In this document: positions 44,851-57,338 of the stretch, in pieces
Position numbering within the stretch: position 1 is the first letter of the stretch
Layout: each line of letters opens with the position of its first letter
Assembly: GCA_043228905.1 (NCBI GenBank)
Contig: JBHGNT010000013.1
Coordinates: 11,594,001-11,658,000, forward strand
Reading direction: 5' to 3'
DNA length: 64,000 bases
Source of the DNA: Azolla caroliniana
Taxonomy: Eukaryota; Polypodiophyta
The notes under the pieces: generated by a model
What the model saw: the letters and a program-made list of their open reading frames with translations, nothing else
What the model was told of the DNA's origin: nothing
Database searches by the model: none
Position numbers and translations under genes: made by a program

Positions 44851-46516
44851 CTAGATCTCTAATAGATGTGCCTTTCTAAAAGGCTCTCCATTCATTGGTT
44901 GTCCAAATCATGATAGTGCAGGCACTTATCATTCCTTCTATCCAATCATTAGTCCCCTTTTTAACATTAGTGAACATACCCTTCACTAATGTAAATATTG
45001 GTGACCTACCTCACCAATGTTATGTGCACATAACAGATAGCCTATATCAAGTTGATGAATCCTGAGGATCGACACATGGCTAGGAAGCATAATGTCATGG
45101 TGGACATGGTATAAAGTTTGTCATTTTCTCCCACAATGAAGACAGATATTCACGAAGCTAAAAGCTCGATAGTGGTGCCTGAGAATATATGAGGATGTAA
45201 CCAGTTTGTGGAAAAGTGAGAGAGTTACCAATAACACTCGAATGAGCAACATAACGATGTCTAGCATCTAACCTACCCACTAGAAATGCAATATATATTG
45301 AATGGTAGACATAGTAATGCATATGGGAGTGGGGCATATGAAATACTTAGTTCTGGAAAGGGAGGACCTTGTGAACTAGGTGGAAGGAAGGGTCCTAAAG
45401 CACAATTGTAGTCTGTAGAATACTTAGCATACAAAATACGTGTAGAGTACGTATGCCAAGTATTCTAAATTTAAAAGAAAAAAAAACTTAGAATACACAT
45501 TTAAAAGATACAATTCATTAAATGCTTAGAACAAATACGTTTAAAACCATAGATATGCTTAATGAAAACCAAAGATATGCTTGCAACCTTTCCTCAACAT
45601 CATCGACAAAGCTATTTTCCCTAGTTTAGGTTCTCAATGATCCTACTCAACTTTCACATGCATGGCACCCATGCCATTGTATGTTTGTCTCTATCTTCTT
45701 TACTTGAGAGAGGTTGGTGTGGTTAAGAATCATTAATCTCTTATTATATCCCTCATCATTAATTTGATCTACATTATCAATGACAAGCTAAACTGGCTAA
45801 AATAATGTAGATTGTCAAATGTTTCTCTTTATTGATTTGTCTAGCATAAACAATATAAAAATGATAACAAATTATTGGAACCGATGGTACCATCATGAAC
45901 CTCACCATTTACTCATGTTTGGTACTAAGAGCACTAGATGTTGTCATCTCAAATTCTCACGTATCTAGTAGGCTATTTGTCTATCCTTAACAGCTATTTC
46001 CATTTTACGAAAGCCACTAGAAAACTAATTTGAAAAGATTAACATAGATCCATATAGTTGAAAGAAATATAAATCTATGTTTAATGAAAACAACATACTT
46101 TTTCTCAATTATTGGAAAGAAATATATTTTTCAAATTATGTTGTGAACAATGATTTCATTCTAGTCGCTACATGCCATATTCTAGGCATTGACATACTTT
46201 CTCGTCTTAAAAACCTGGCTCGACTTAGAATGGGCGAGTCACAAAGGAAAAAGTTACACAAAACTCATTATTTGATTGATTGCATCCAGCTATTTTTCTG
46301 CATGCATGAATATTCACAAACTTCATTTATGATAATTCCTGCAAGTTTCTTAGAAGCTTCGTTTTGTGGTTAAGAGAAACAAAATAAAATCCTCTTCAAA
46401 TCACTCCTTAATGTGGGCAATGTTTGAAATTCGAGGACTTCAAAATGTGACCACCCATATAGTAGTACATACAATTAATGATATATACATATACATATAT
46501 TTTATACATAATGTGA
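44851..46516. other. Intergenic stretch
   Basis: AT-rich DNA between the GypC-2 LTR and the stop codon of FLVB, with no gene or element that I can support. The part next to 46516 must hold the FLVB 3' untranslated region. Confidence 0.6.
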
Positions 46517-49500
46517 TCAATAGTAGTTCCCCACTTTCCGATAGTGTGCCGCAGTTACACTATCAGGCTTGGAGACTTTTCCAGACACTGCCTCTCCGTA
46601 GCAAACCCAGTGATCGCTAGTCTCCATTCGGCTTTTCACCATGCATTGAATGTATGCAACCGCATCCATCAATATCGGGCACCCATTATCTGCCTCTGTG
46701 TACTCCACTCCCTCAAAACGATCATCTGTGTTCAACCCCAACACTCCATTATCATTACAACACCAAGAAAAGTAAGGACATTATTTCATTCAAGTTCCTT
46801 AGAACCACATCCATCCATCAGCATGGTGCACGTGCATACTTGGAAGCAAGATTAACAAAGAAAGAGAACAATGTGCAACTATGTTTTTTTTTATCTAGTC
46901 ATCCAAGTATTTTCCTTTCTCTATGCAAGATATAAATGAAATGTGATATTATATTAGCATCTCCAAAAGGACTGTGAACTAGAGACCAAATGTTGCATCT
47001 GTGTAAATCTTATAAAATGTCAAGGGGGTTGATGGAATGAAATGTAATGTCTCTTGAAGGCCAAAATTACCATAGATACAACCATCACCTGATATATGAT
47101 ATAAATGCTTGATATAAACTAAAGCCAAAGGAAATTAGTAATCCTAGGGCAAGGGAAAAGTAGTATAATCGTCACAATGAGTATGGTGAGTGCAGGATAG
47201 AGGTAAAAGGGACCTTAGAGTTCAAGCGTGTAGAATTGGGGAATGAAGATATATCACTGTTCTCATCTCATGAATACTTCTCATAGGTTTCTTTCACTGC
47301 ATGAAATGGTTTCTCAACAAGCCCACATATTAACATAAATGCGGACTAGATGTTATAGAATGATGCATTCTGACTCATGTCACCAGGTTCATGAAGATAT
47401 ACTGACATCCATATAGCCCCAAAGAGTGAAAGGAACACACTGAGCAAGGAATGAGTCTTAAAAACCAAAACAGGGAGGTTTTCAAAGCCTACATACCAAA
47501 AACTTTCATGTAAACAATTACATAGCATAGTCACTCACCTCCAGCGGCAAATCTCTTCAAGAAGTGTTTCATCACGGGCTGATACTTTCCTTCCTCCAAG
47601 CAATTAAGAACAAACAAGTCACCGACCTGCAAAAATATATAATTTTTGGGGTAGGCACAAGAGACTAGAGAAGCATAATGCTACAATCATATAATTTTGC
47701 TGCCATCTATACAAGCTTGATTCAGAGAGAAGCTTACTTACTTGCATCAGAGATTCAATTGCTCGGTCTTTTGCTACGGCAATTGTTATTCCAAGTGGTT
47801 TAAAACTGGCCTGTTGTACAAATAATGAAGTCATATTAACCATAGAATGATTTATCTGTGCCTTTGATTTTCTTTCAAAATAGATGCCCGTTTCCTATTT
47901 AAGCATTGTAGATTAAGAATTTAATCTAAAACCTCTATTAGGTTATAAGGTGGACAAAGTATATAGTAAAGTCTAGTTACACATCCCATTGCAAATAGAA
48001 AGAAATGGGTGAAAGTGGGAAGCAGGTCTTCTACTCCACCTATTGTCTTGTTCCTAGAAAACGAATTCGGTACTACAATACATTGATTCAAAGACCACAA
48101 CATTACATACCTGAGATACCCATGATGCAATCATAGCACCTCTTGAATCTCCTTTTTTCGCAGTCACAACATAAATTCCACCTGATACCCGTGCAAGCGC
48201 CTTGGCAACATTCATTGGAATGTTTGTCTTTATGGATTCAATTACCTTCTTTTGAGAGAATATCTGCCCTAGATCAGTGCCTGCCTCTTCATATTGCTGA
48301 TACCTGTGACCACTTGGCTAGCTTCATATTTTAATGACGATCAGACTTTATTTCATACAAATGGTATTTGCATGTGATGATGCTATATAATTCAGACAGC
48401 AATCTTTTGCAAAGAAAAACCTTGAAAACATTTCATAGTCTTTTAAATAAATAAAAAAGAAAGGGTGAAAGTTCCTTCTATGTTAAGATCCAAGAAGGAG
48501 AGAAAGTACGTTGCTTCTGACGGAGTTTCTTTCACACGTAATGGAGGCACTGGTGATGTAATGCCTAATTCAAGAAACCGTTGCATAATTGTATCGACTG
48601 GTTCATCATCTCCACCATAACTCTCCGCTACAATTATTGGCTACATAATCAAGAAAACCCCAAATTATTGAAACAGTTTCTTGTATACCAGATGAATATG
48701 ATCTAAAGAAAGGGAGGAGTTCAAACATACTTGTTTGGGTTTGACAGCTGCATACAGAGTGCTTATCAACGCATTTGTAGCACCTGAGCTGGGAGGGGTC
48801 ATGAGAAGAACTCCACTACATCTGCCGACACATTCTATAAGCTCTTGTGAATCTGCTGAATTCAGATCCAGCATATCAACTAGGATGTTTGTTTTTGTCA
48901 ATCCTCTTGCAAATGCCTACATAGAGAAACAACATCAATACAATACACAAATTGAAAATAATTTCAACAAAAAGGTTGGTATAGATCCTCACTTGTGAAA
49001 GTCTATCACTATAACCATAATCGGAAATATACAGTACTGCGACAGTGGCAAGCTGCTTTTCAAGAGCTTGTTTACTCCATGTTTCATACTTGTTCATCAG
49101 CTCAGGGATGTTATAGGTCAGAACGGGTCCATGGCCAGTAGCAATGACTCCAAACTCCATTCCACTCACTCTTTTAAGTGCATTCAGCACAGAGCGAGAG
49201 TTTGGGCGCATGAGACAATCATAATAAAACCGATAGTGTGGCTCAATCATGGAGAGATCCTCATCATAAACCTATATTAATCAGAGAAGAAAACTTTATC
49301 CAGAGCCTACACAGCCTATGTGGTATGCCATGAAGTAGAATGGAGCCAGTGTGCATCATATAATTTAAATTCCATTCCAAAAATCTTTACAGATTGAAAA
49401 TGTAAAGTGAAGATTTCAAATGGCTTTCTTTCTGTGCATATCTTCATAATATGTTTCTTACATAGACTGCATTCTATTTCATCATGTAAAAGAAATTAAA

Positions 49501-51108
49501 AGATTGTTGTGAGGCGTTCAACTCAATATATTGCTTTCCTACATGACAGATTCCCCAATTGCAAAGGAACAAGGTTAATTAAAGCTAGGTAGGAAACAAT
49601 GTTATCAAACCAAAAGCCAAAACAAGGATAAAGAGTTCATTTCAGCTTTTATTCAACAATCCGACAATTTGCTGATGAGGTTTAATTTTCTTTGGAATTT
49701 CACTCATCCAATCTAACCAAAACTGTTATGCTCCTTCGTTAGCCAAATAAATTAATATGTATAAGAATTCCTTGAAAACATTGCAAACAATCTTCTTTCG
49801 TTCCTTATTGCCATGGACACAAAGAACTGAGTGCCTGTATTATATATTTAACAAAACATTCAAATCATTGGTTTTACATCGCATTTCGTAACTGACCGTC
49901 TCGGAACAATAATGCATTCCAAATGCATCGCAGGTGAATAGAACTCCAGAACCTTGGTCAAATGTAAATATAGTATCTGGCCAGTGCAAATTTGGTGCAA
50001 TAACAAATTCCAAAACATGTCCTTTTCCCAAATCAACAGTGTCGCCGCCCTGCAAAACCCACCTAAAATAAGCAATACATCTGGGGAATGTGTCTTTGTC
50101 CACACTCATATAGAAATAATGTGTTCATGCACACTCTCCCATATATGGAACAGGGTGGTGAAAACCCAAAGAATCAGATGACATCTCAATACAAGACTTG
50201 CTGCTTCATGCCAATATATCATGGATAAGATTCGTTCATACTTATTTTATATCGTTACCTTCACAATCTGGCTTTTGAAAGGCTTGTGAATAAGATTCTG
50301 TAAGAACTGTATACAGATCTTGGACCCCAATACGATCGCATTTGGTGAGAGTTCAAGGAGGTCTGGTATCAAGCCACTATGATCAGGCTCAGTGTGATTC
50401 GCCACAATATATTGAATAGTGCTTGGATCAATTTGGTCCTTCAATGCTGAAAGGTATAGTCCTCTGAATTTCTCATGTGAAGCATCTACAACAGTAAGCT
50501 TTTCAGCATCAATGATGTACGAATTATATGTGGTGCCATTCTGTAGCCCAAATTCTCTGCACGTGACAACAATCATATCATCAAAATATACAGAAACTTA
50601 TTGGATTTTGCTTATTTTCCTTACCTCATTGTAAGAGATCAATGAGTAAAGCTCAAAATCATCCAAACAGATATGTAGCTAAAAAAATCCTACAATTGAC
50701 AGGTATTTAGGGAAAGCTATGGTTTGTTTTATTTCCCATGAGCAAAAAACACATGAATAAAGTAAAGAATGAAATGAATGATCGGAAGATAAAACCGCTT
50801 ATGACTTACATGTCGAAACGATCTCGGTCCCAATCCAGAGAGCGAATAGTGGTGATGTCGGGGGTAATTTGAGTAGTCTGTGTCTGGAGGCGCTTCCCGA
50901 GGTCCCATTTGACGACCTTAGAGAGCTTTGAAGGTGGAGACGTTGTTGTTGTAGAAGCAGAAGAAGAAGAAGAAGAAGAGGAAGAAATAACAGAGGCCTT
51001 GTGAAGGAACCTGGCAGAGCTCCGGGTGCTGCGCAGTGAAGGAAATGGATGAGCTAAGATCGAAGCGGGGATGAGTTGTGGTTGAGCTATGGTGGACAAT
51101 ATCTCCAT
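46517..51108 (-). CDS. FLVB: Chloroplast flavodiiron protein, FLVB type
   Basis: Reduces O2 to water with electrons from photosystem I, as an FLVA/FLVB heteromer, protecting PSI in fluctuating light. Ten exons, all GT-AG and in phase: 51108-50810, 50556-50259, 50049-49897, 49271-48993, 48916-48731, 48640-48510, 48303-48111, 47810-47742, 47626-47539, 46725-46517; 1905 nt, 634 aa. Residues 1-60 are Ser/Thr-rich, like a transit peptide. The beta-lactamase-like domain keeps all diiron ligands (H154, E156, D158 in NHTEPDHSG; H221; D240; H297 in GHGP), which fits FLVB rather than FLVA. A flavodoxin domain (VAVLYISDYGYSD, about 325-480) and a C-terminal flavin reductase domain (VSGGIYVVTAKKG on) follow. 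The upstream Met at 51234 is less likely, as it would put charged repeats before the transit peptide. Confidence 0.93.
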
Positions 51109-51224
51109 CTCTGTCTCTCTCTGTTCTCTCTGTTCTCTCTGTCTCTGTCTCTGTCTCTCCCACTTTCTCCAAGAAGAGAGACAAGACAGAACACAAGCCT
51201 CTAGGGGGGTATACTCTTTCCCTA

Positions 51225-51409
51225 CACGTGGCACAAATTGCTATTTGCCACGTGTCCTTGCAAGCCCAGGGCTGCTGTTGTTCGGTCCCTCGTGTCTCCG
51301 GAATGTTCATGCAGCCCCTCGTGTCTCCCCGGAAACTTGCGCAAGAGCCAATCTCTAATCTCTCCTTTCTGTGCTCGTGCTCGGCACGAGCTCCCTCGAT
51401 TGCCACGTG
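51225..51409. promoter_or_regulatory. Three G-boxes upstream of FLVB
   Basis: CACGTG cores at 51225-51230, 51249-51254 and 51404-51409, 117 to 301 bases before the start codon, each in the strong ACACGTGGC or GCCACGTGTC context. Such boxes are bound by bZIP and PIF-type bHLH factors in light- and ABA-responsive genes. The 51110-51175 stretch between them and the ATG is a GA/TC-rich leader. Regulation by light is inferred. Confidence 0.7.
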
Positions 51410-52150
51410 TCGCACCCTCTTAAAGCATCCCCACTCTTCGTGCTTCTGCCAATGAAACCTCGCTTCTTACCTTTTGTTCGATTGCAATGCCAAGCTTTGA
51501 CAGTAAATAGGTCCTAGGAAACTCGCTTCCGAACTTGCATCAGCTTCTACAATGGACCTTGGGCCTTCTAACTACCCTTTCTCGTTAACAATAGAGTCAT
51601 TATTAAGATGCACCTCCTGTTAAAACGAAGATGTTTTTCTATGTCACTAATTGTTGTTTTCCTCTACAATATTGTGGTGTGCATGTGTTCCTTTGTGCCA
51701 CCCTTTTAGCTCACCCTTTTTAGGATGCACGTACCCAAGTTGACCCACCCTTTTTAGGATGCGTGTGCCCAAAATGACCCACCCTTTTAGCACACCCTTT
51801 TTAGCCAAGCCAACCCAAATGGGTTCCGTTGTATCAACTATAAATTGATTAAGAAGTAAGAAGCTAAGTAGATTGGTTTTGATCTCTTATGTGCATTTCA
51901 CAATATGCACCTCAATGGTCGACTAGGGTGGGTGAAAAATAAACAAGACACCTTGTTCACACGTTTTATGGGCTAATAATGCATAGTGTTAAGCACCAAC
52001 AAGACATTACTCTACCACTTCCTACTTATTGGCACCGAAAGGCTGATGTAAATGTGTAGGCTATAATTGTCGAAACAAGTGTAGAATTGCCTTATGTTAA
52101 GGGAAATAATGTGATATATCCTTTGATTATAATATCCTTATGAGGTATAA
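51410..52150. other. Intergenic stretch
   Basis: From the FLVB promoter to the Cop3 LTR. A short motif, CACCCTTTTTAGGATGC or close to it, recurs at about 51702-51805, which suggests a small decayed tandem repeat. No gene seen. Confidence 0.55.
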
Positions 52151-52514
52151 TGTTACCAATCGGGAGTATATGTATCTAAGGAACTTGGTCATATTGCAAT
52201 TTGTGGGAACACACCGTCTTGTAATATTAACTGATGTGTCATAAGTAGTTACACCTCTATGACACATAGTTATGGGCTAGTTAAAGCATCCCAAGATTCT
52301 AGTGAGAGAGTGAGTGTTAGGTGAGAGAATCTAGAGAGAGAGGGAGAGCTCATAAGCATCTTCCTCTCTCTTGTTGTAACCATTGGTTGTCTTCATTGTC
52401 TTGTGAATATATAGTCTTTGGTTTCTATTTTATCTTGTTCTTACTCTCGTCACACACACACACACACACACATTTCTAATCCACTGCATAGAATCACATC
52501 ACTAGTTCTTTACA
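52151..52514 (+). repeat. 5' LTR of Cop3
   Basis: Starts TGTTACC and ends CTTTACA before a mutated primer site (TCGTATCAGAGCG at 52515, one base from the Met-tRNA site). Near its start AACTTGGTC then TGTGGGAACACACC parallels the Cop2 LTR. It keeps the ATGTGTCATA/TATGACACAT inverted repeat with a larger loop, and a (CA)n run near the end. The left border is set by homology only. Confidence 0.65.
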
Positions 52515-53720
52515 TCGTATCAGAGCGATTGGTAGACTAATCCAGCCTATGCACCTGTGTTGTGTTACATGCCGATGATCAAGAAGTACCAATTCATTCA
52601 ACAAAGAAGAAGAAGTAGAAAAACCATTACAACCAGTTGATCATCAAGAACACTTAGATGGGTGGCTCTCTTCCTAGTGAAAAGTTGGACAAAAACAACT
52701 TTGCATCTTGGGAATACAAGATGCACCAATACCTTGTCGGCCAAGGTTATTGGTGTTACATCGAGGGAGCACAAGAAGTGAAACCCAATCCAACACATGC
52801 CGACTACCTAGCATGGGAACAAGCAACAAGTCAAGTGTTGTACTGCCTATCATCATGCTTCCAAGACCATATGCATGATTATATTCAAGAAACTAAAATG
52901 CCAAAGAAGGTGTGGAAGCATCTCAGAAAGATCTTGGCGTGAAATATGACCGCACGTAGACTTCAACTCCGTCAAGAGTTGAATAACATTCAACAGAGAG
53001 ACATGTTGATCACAAGCTACACCTTGAAGGTCAAGGAGTTGTGCAACTCAATTGGCCCAATCAACGTCAACATTGACGACGATGAAATGGTGCAGATATG
53101 CCTTGGTGGCTTAACACCATGATTTGGCACAATGAGATTGACCATCCTCGCAAGAGAAAATCATCCCTCCTTCTTTAATCTCCAGCCGATGCTACCGGTC
53201 GAAGAGAATCACATCCGATCAAGGAGCATGGCCTCTGAAGCACACATGCTCTACTTGCTCTCGGACAGAAGCAAAGGATGTGACCGTGCAAGAAGAGGCC
53301 AATTTGGCCAAGGACATAGCGGACGAGGACTGTCCCATGAAAAAAACTCCCATCACTGGTAAGAATCTAGAGACACAAAGGGGAACGTTCGGCAAAAGGG
53401 GGGAGCTTTCATGCCGGACTAAGCCGACAAAATGACCCCATCGAATGCGGGTATTGTGGCAAAATAGGCCACCATTAGGTAGAGTGTCGGAAGAAGAAAC
53501 GTGAGTCGACCTCCACAAGCCGACAACTAACCAATTATGCCACTAACTCCGACTATGACAATCATGGCGGAATGTTCGTGATGAGACATATAGAAAATTC
53601 TATGTCGGCCTCTAGTCTGACCAAGACATCCAATGCAGAAGACATCAAACCATATGAGGCCTCATCAAAAATGTTTTTGAGACTTGAGAGAGCCGGATTG
53701 ACATGACTTTGTTGATATTG
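52515..53720 (+). pseudogene. Cop3 gag fragment
   Basis: Copia gag close to that of Cop2: SLPSEKLDKNNFASWEYKM from 52658, then ELNNIQQRDM, ICLGGLTP and a zinc knuckle CGYCGKIGHH with a stop before its last Cys. Stops lie at about 52940, 53120, 53360 and 53476. At 53720 Cop2 begins; the Cop3 continuation on the other side (63228-63246) is only 19 bases before the GypD LTR. Confidence 0.8.
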
Positions 53721-53725
53721 GAGAT

Positions 53726-54014
53726 TGTTGAGAATCAAGCTCAACTTGGTCTAGTGTGTGAACTCACCTTGAGAGTGAAGAGACACTCCAACGGTCAAGA
53801 GTCACCATTATGTCACCACTTTGTATTCTAGCATTTAGTATGAGTCATAGAATCATATTCTATGACACATAACTTATGAGCTTTCACATTCCCCATGCTC
53901 CATGAGCCTAGTAGTTAATGAAGAGAGAGGGTGACTACATAAAGCACTCTCCTCCCACCTTGTAAATTGTTGAGTCTTTCTCCTTTGCTAATATACTTTT
54001 AACCTTGCGTATAC

Positions 54015-54067
<53 letters not shown>

Positions 54068-54115
54068 GTTCACACCTATTCCACTTCACAAGAATCTATC
54101 TCTTGATTCTTTACA
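53726..54115 (+). repeat. 5' LTR of Cop2
   Basis: 390 bp, TGTTGAG...TTTACA. A hairpin with 14-bp arms (53840-53853 and 53857-53870, one mismatch) precedes the presumed TATA-like TACATAAAG near 53935. A (TC)n(CA)n run lies at 54027-54066. The 3' LTR is 8 bp shorter, mostly in this run. Confidence 0.95.
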
Positions 54116-54134
54116 TGGTATCAGAGCGATTTGG
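54116..54134 (+). other. Cop2 primer-binding site
   Basis: TGGTATCAGAGCGATTTGG directly after the 5' LTR. The first 12 bases are the perfect complement of the initiator tRNA-Met 3' end. Confidence 0.92.
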
Positions 54135-54274
54135 TAGCTCGATCTAGCCCATTCGCCTCATCGTCATCGTGTGTTGTGCTCTACGCCGACGACCAAGAAC
54201 CGGCTCATAGCTATCGTAGCGTCGCTACATAGCTCGCATTCGAAGAGAGAAGAAGAAGAAGAAGAATCGACATA

Positions 54275-56622
54275 ATGAATACTCAAATGGGGAGCGCTCT
54301 CCCAACCAAGAAGTTGGATCGAAACAACTTTGCATCTTGGGAGTACAAGATGCACCAATACCTTGTCGGACAAGGCTATTGGAGCTACATCAAAGGAGCG
54401 CATGAAGACCGACCCGCCGAAGCGGCTCCCGGATACGCGACATGGGAGCAAGCCGCAAGCCGCGTGATGTATTGTTTGGCGACATGTGTTCACGACCACA
54501 TGCTCGGTTACATTCGAGAAGCCAAGACACCGAAGGAAGCGTGGGAAAATCTACGAAAGATTTTCGCCGCCAACACGACCGCGAGGAAGCTTCAACTCCG
54601 CCAAGAGTTGAACAACATTCAACAAAGGGATATGTCCATCACGACATACACCTTGAAGATCAAGGAGCTTTGTGACTCGCTCGGCTCAATAAGCGTAAGT
54701 ATAGATGATGATGAGATGGTGCAAATATGCCTCAGCGGCCTCGCACCACGGTTCAGCGCAATGCGAACCGCCATTCTAGCACAGGAGAAATCTCCCTCCT
54801 TCTTCGAGCTCCAATCAATGCTATTGGTCGAAGAAAACCACGTGCGTACAAGGAGCAATGAGTCAGAAGGCCACATGCTCTACACGCACTCTAATGAAGG
54901 AAGAGGACGCGGACGAGCGAGAGGCCGATTCGGCCAAAGACACGGCGGACGAGGTTCGACCTACGACAACAACTCCCAATTTCGGCCGCAAAACGGAGGC
55001 CAACGAGGAACCTTCGCAAGAAGGGGGAGCTTCCACTCTGGCCCGAGCCGTCAAATTGCAACCGAATGCGGATATTGCGGAAAGCTCGGCCACCACGAAG
55101 AAGAGTGCTGAAAGAAGATGCATGAATCGGCTTCCACAAGCCGACAACTCACGAATTACGCACACAATTCCGACTACGAAGAGTATAGCGGAATGTACGG
55201 GAACAACTCCGACTATGAAGATCGTGGCGGAATGTATGCACGCAACTCCGACCGTAGCGGAATGTTCATGATGAAACATAGAGCAAACTCTATGTCGGCC
55301 TCTACCTCAACTAGTGCCCTCAATCCGGAGGACGTATGGTTTGTAGACTCCGGAGCCTCAAACCATATGACATCCCACAAAGAATGGTTTCTCGAACTTC
55401 GAGAGCCGGAGCGACCCGGTTATGTCGAAACCGGAGATGACATTACGCACCCGATTCGGCACATCGGCAATGTTCCATTCGGCGAAAGAGGTAAGCAAAC
55501 ATACATTAAAAATGTCTTGCATGTACCCACCATCACAAAGAATTTGGTCTCGGTCGGCCAAATGGTTGAGCAAGGGATGCAAGTACGATTCGACCAAGAA
55601 GGGTGCTTCATCGAAAAAGAAGGCCGAATCATCGCACGCGGAAGAAGAGAGGGCCGGATGTTCATTCTCGATTCGCACGAGATGAAATCCGCCATGATCG
55701 TGAAAAGCACGAAAGCCGACTCCGACATAGAGCTATGGCATAAGCGAATTGGCCACATCAATCTCAACAAACTCAAAGCAATGAAATCGAAAGGAGTCGT
55801 CATCGGACTACCGATATTCAAAGAGAAGGAGATTGAAGGTGTATGCGAAGCGTGCCAATTCGGCAAGCAACACCGACACCCATTTCCGAAGGAGCGGAAC
55901 GTGAGCAAAGGTGTACTCGACGTAATTCATTCCGATGTATGGGGTCCGGCTCAAACGGCGACATTCGGCGGATGCCGATATTACGTGCTCTTCATCGACG
56001 ACTTTTCTAGGCACACGTGGATCTACCCGATGCGGCAAAAGAGCGAAGTGTTCGGACACTTCCAAAATTTCAAGAATGAAGTCGAGAAAGCCACGGGCCG
56101 ACATGTACAATGCCTTCGATCGGATGGCGGCAAGGAGTACTTCTCAGACAATTTCACGGCGTATCTCCGAAAGGAAGGAATTCGGCGAGAATTCACTTGC
56201 CGACACACTCCACCACAAAACGGAGTAGCCGAGCGCAAAAATCGGCACATCCTCGAAGTAGCGTGGGCCATGATGAACGAGAAGCATATGCCCAAGTCAT
56301 ATTGGGCTGAAGCGGCAAATACGGCCGTCTACCTAATGAACCGGTGCACAACATCCGGCGTGCACGAGGTCACTCCGCACGAAAGATTCTTCGGAAAGAA
56401 GCCGAACCTATCACATGTTCGGATATTCGGCTCCATTGCGTACGTACACATCCCCGACGAGAAGCATCAAAAGCTTGACCCGAAGTCGGAGAAATGTATC
56501 CTCGTAGGATACTCACTGGAGCAAAAGGGGTACAAGTGCTACAACCCCTCAACTCGAAAATCTCGGGTAAGTCGAGACGTTGTCTTTGACGAGTCCACAT
56601 CCTGGTACGCACCAGAGACAAC
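54275..56622 (+). pseudogene. Cop2 gag, protease and integrase
   Basis: Gag starts at 54275 (ALPTKKLDRNNFASWEYKM) and ends in an RG-rich part and a full zinc knuckle CGYCGKLGHHEEEC. The next codon is TGA (55109-55111), most simply CGA (Arg) with a C-to-T change, since the same frame continues. Protease is VWFVDSGASNHMT. Integrase has H..H (LWHKRIGHINLNKLK), CEACQFGKQ, VIHSDVWGPA, LRSDGGKEYFSD and PPQNGVAERKNR, with all three acids. It reaches the linker at WYAPE, where the 711-bp insertion begins. Confidence 0.88.
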
Positions 56623-57333
56623 TGACAGGAACTGCACGCTCCCTATACACAACGATCGGCCACAACCGAGCTTAGAATCATACACAGAAAACGGGAAATG
56701 AAACGCACGACACAAAGAAGAGAAGAGTACACAGGATGTTTACATGGAAAACCCAAACTAGGGAAAAACCACGGCAGCCCACAGGCTGCAAACTATCACT
56801 ATGCTAGAATGTACAACAGTGAGTTCACGGAGGCAACGACCTCGTGCTCACAATCTTCGCCACAGGTGGCGGTTACAACAGAGGCAGTGACCTCTTCCTC
56901 TCTCTCTTTCTCTCTGTACACTGTTACGCGCTATAATCTTGTGCAAAAGCAAAAAACAACAACAACACCTAAAAGTTTTCCCTAAGTCATATTTATACTA
57001 ATATGACTTTTCGGCTATTTACAAATATAGCCTCTATGGACTCTTAGAAACATATTTACGAATATGTCTCTTCATCCGGTGAGCACTCCTCACCGGGTCT
57101 TCACCATCCGGCTCTCCGTAGCCGAGTATTCCTCATCCGGTTCTCACCGGGTCTGCACCATCCGGCTCTCCGTAGCCGGGTACTCCTCATCCGATTCTCA
57201 CCAGGTCTGCACCATCCGGCTCTCCGTAGCCGGGTACTCCTCATCCGGTTTCGGCAGAGGCCTATCGGCCTCGGCCGAGTTTGTTCATCATCACTGTTCT
57301 CCTCCCTTCCCATCCGGAGGGACCTGTCTCCCA
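56623..57333. mobile_element. 711-bp insertion, probable solo LTR
   Basis: Starts TGACAGG and ends TCTCCCA (TG...CA), flanked on both sides by ACAAC (56618-56622, 57334-57338). Without it and one ACAAC the integrase and RT reading frames are continuous, which supports the borders strongly. It contains three tandem 54-bp units rich in CCGGCTCTCCGTAGCC (about 57079-57240). No coding capacity of its own. Family and orientation are unknown; the CCGGCTC motif also occurs in the Cop1 LTR. Confidence 0.75.
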
Positions 57334-57338
57334 ACAAC

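Noticed and set aside
50810-51234. FLVB start at the upstream Met (51234)
   Set aside because: It would prefix a QRQREQREQRE run made by a GA-rich leader; the Met at 51108 gives a normal transit peptide.
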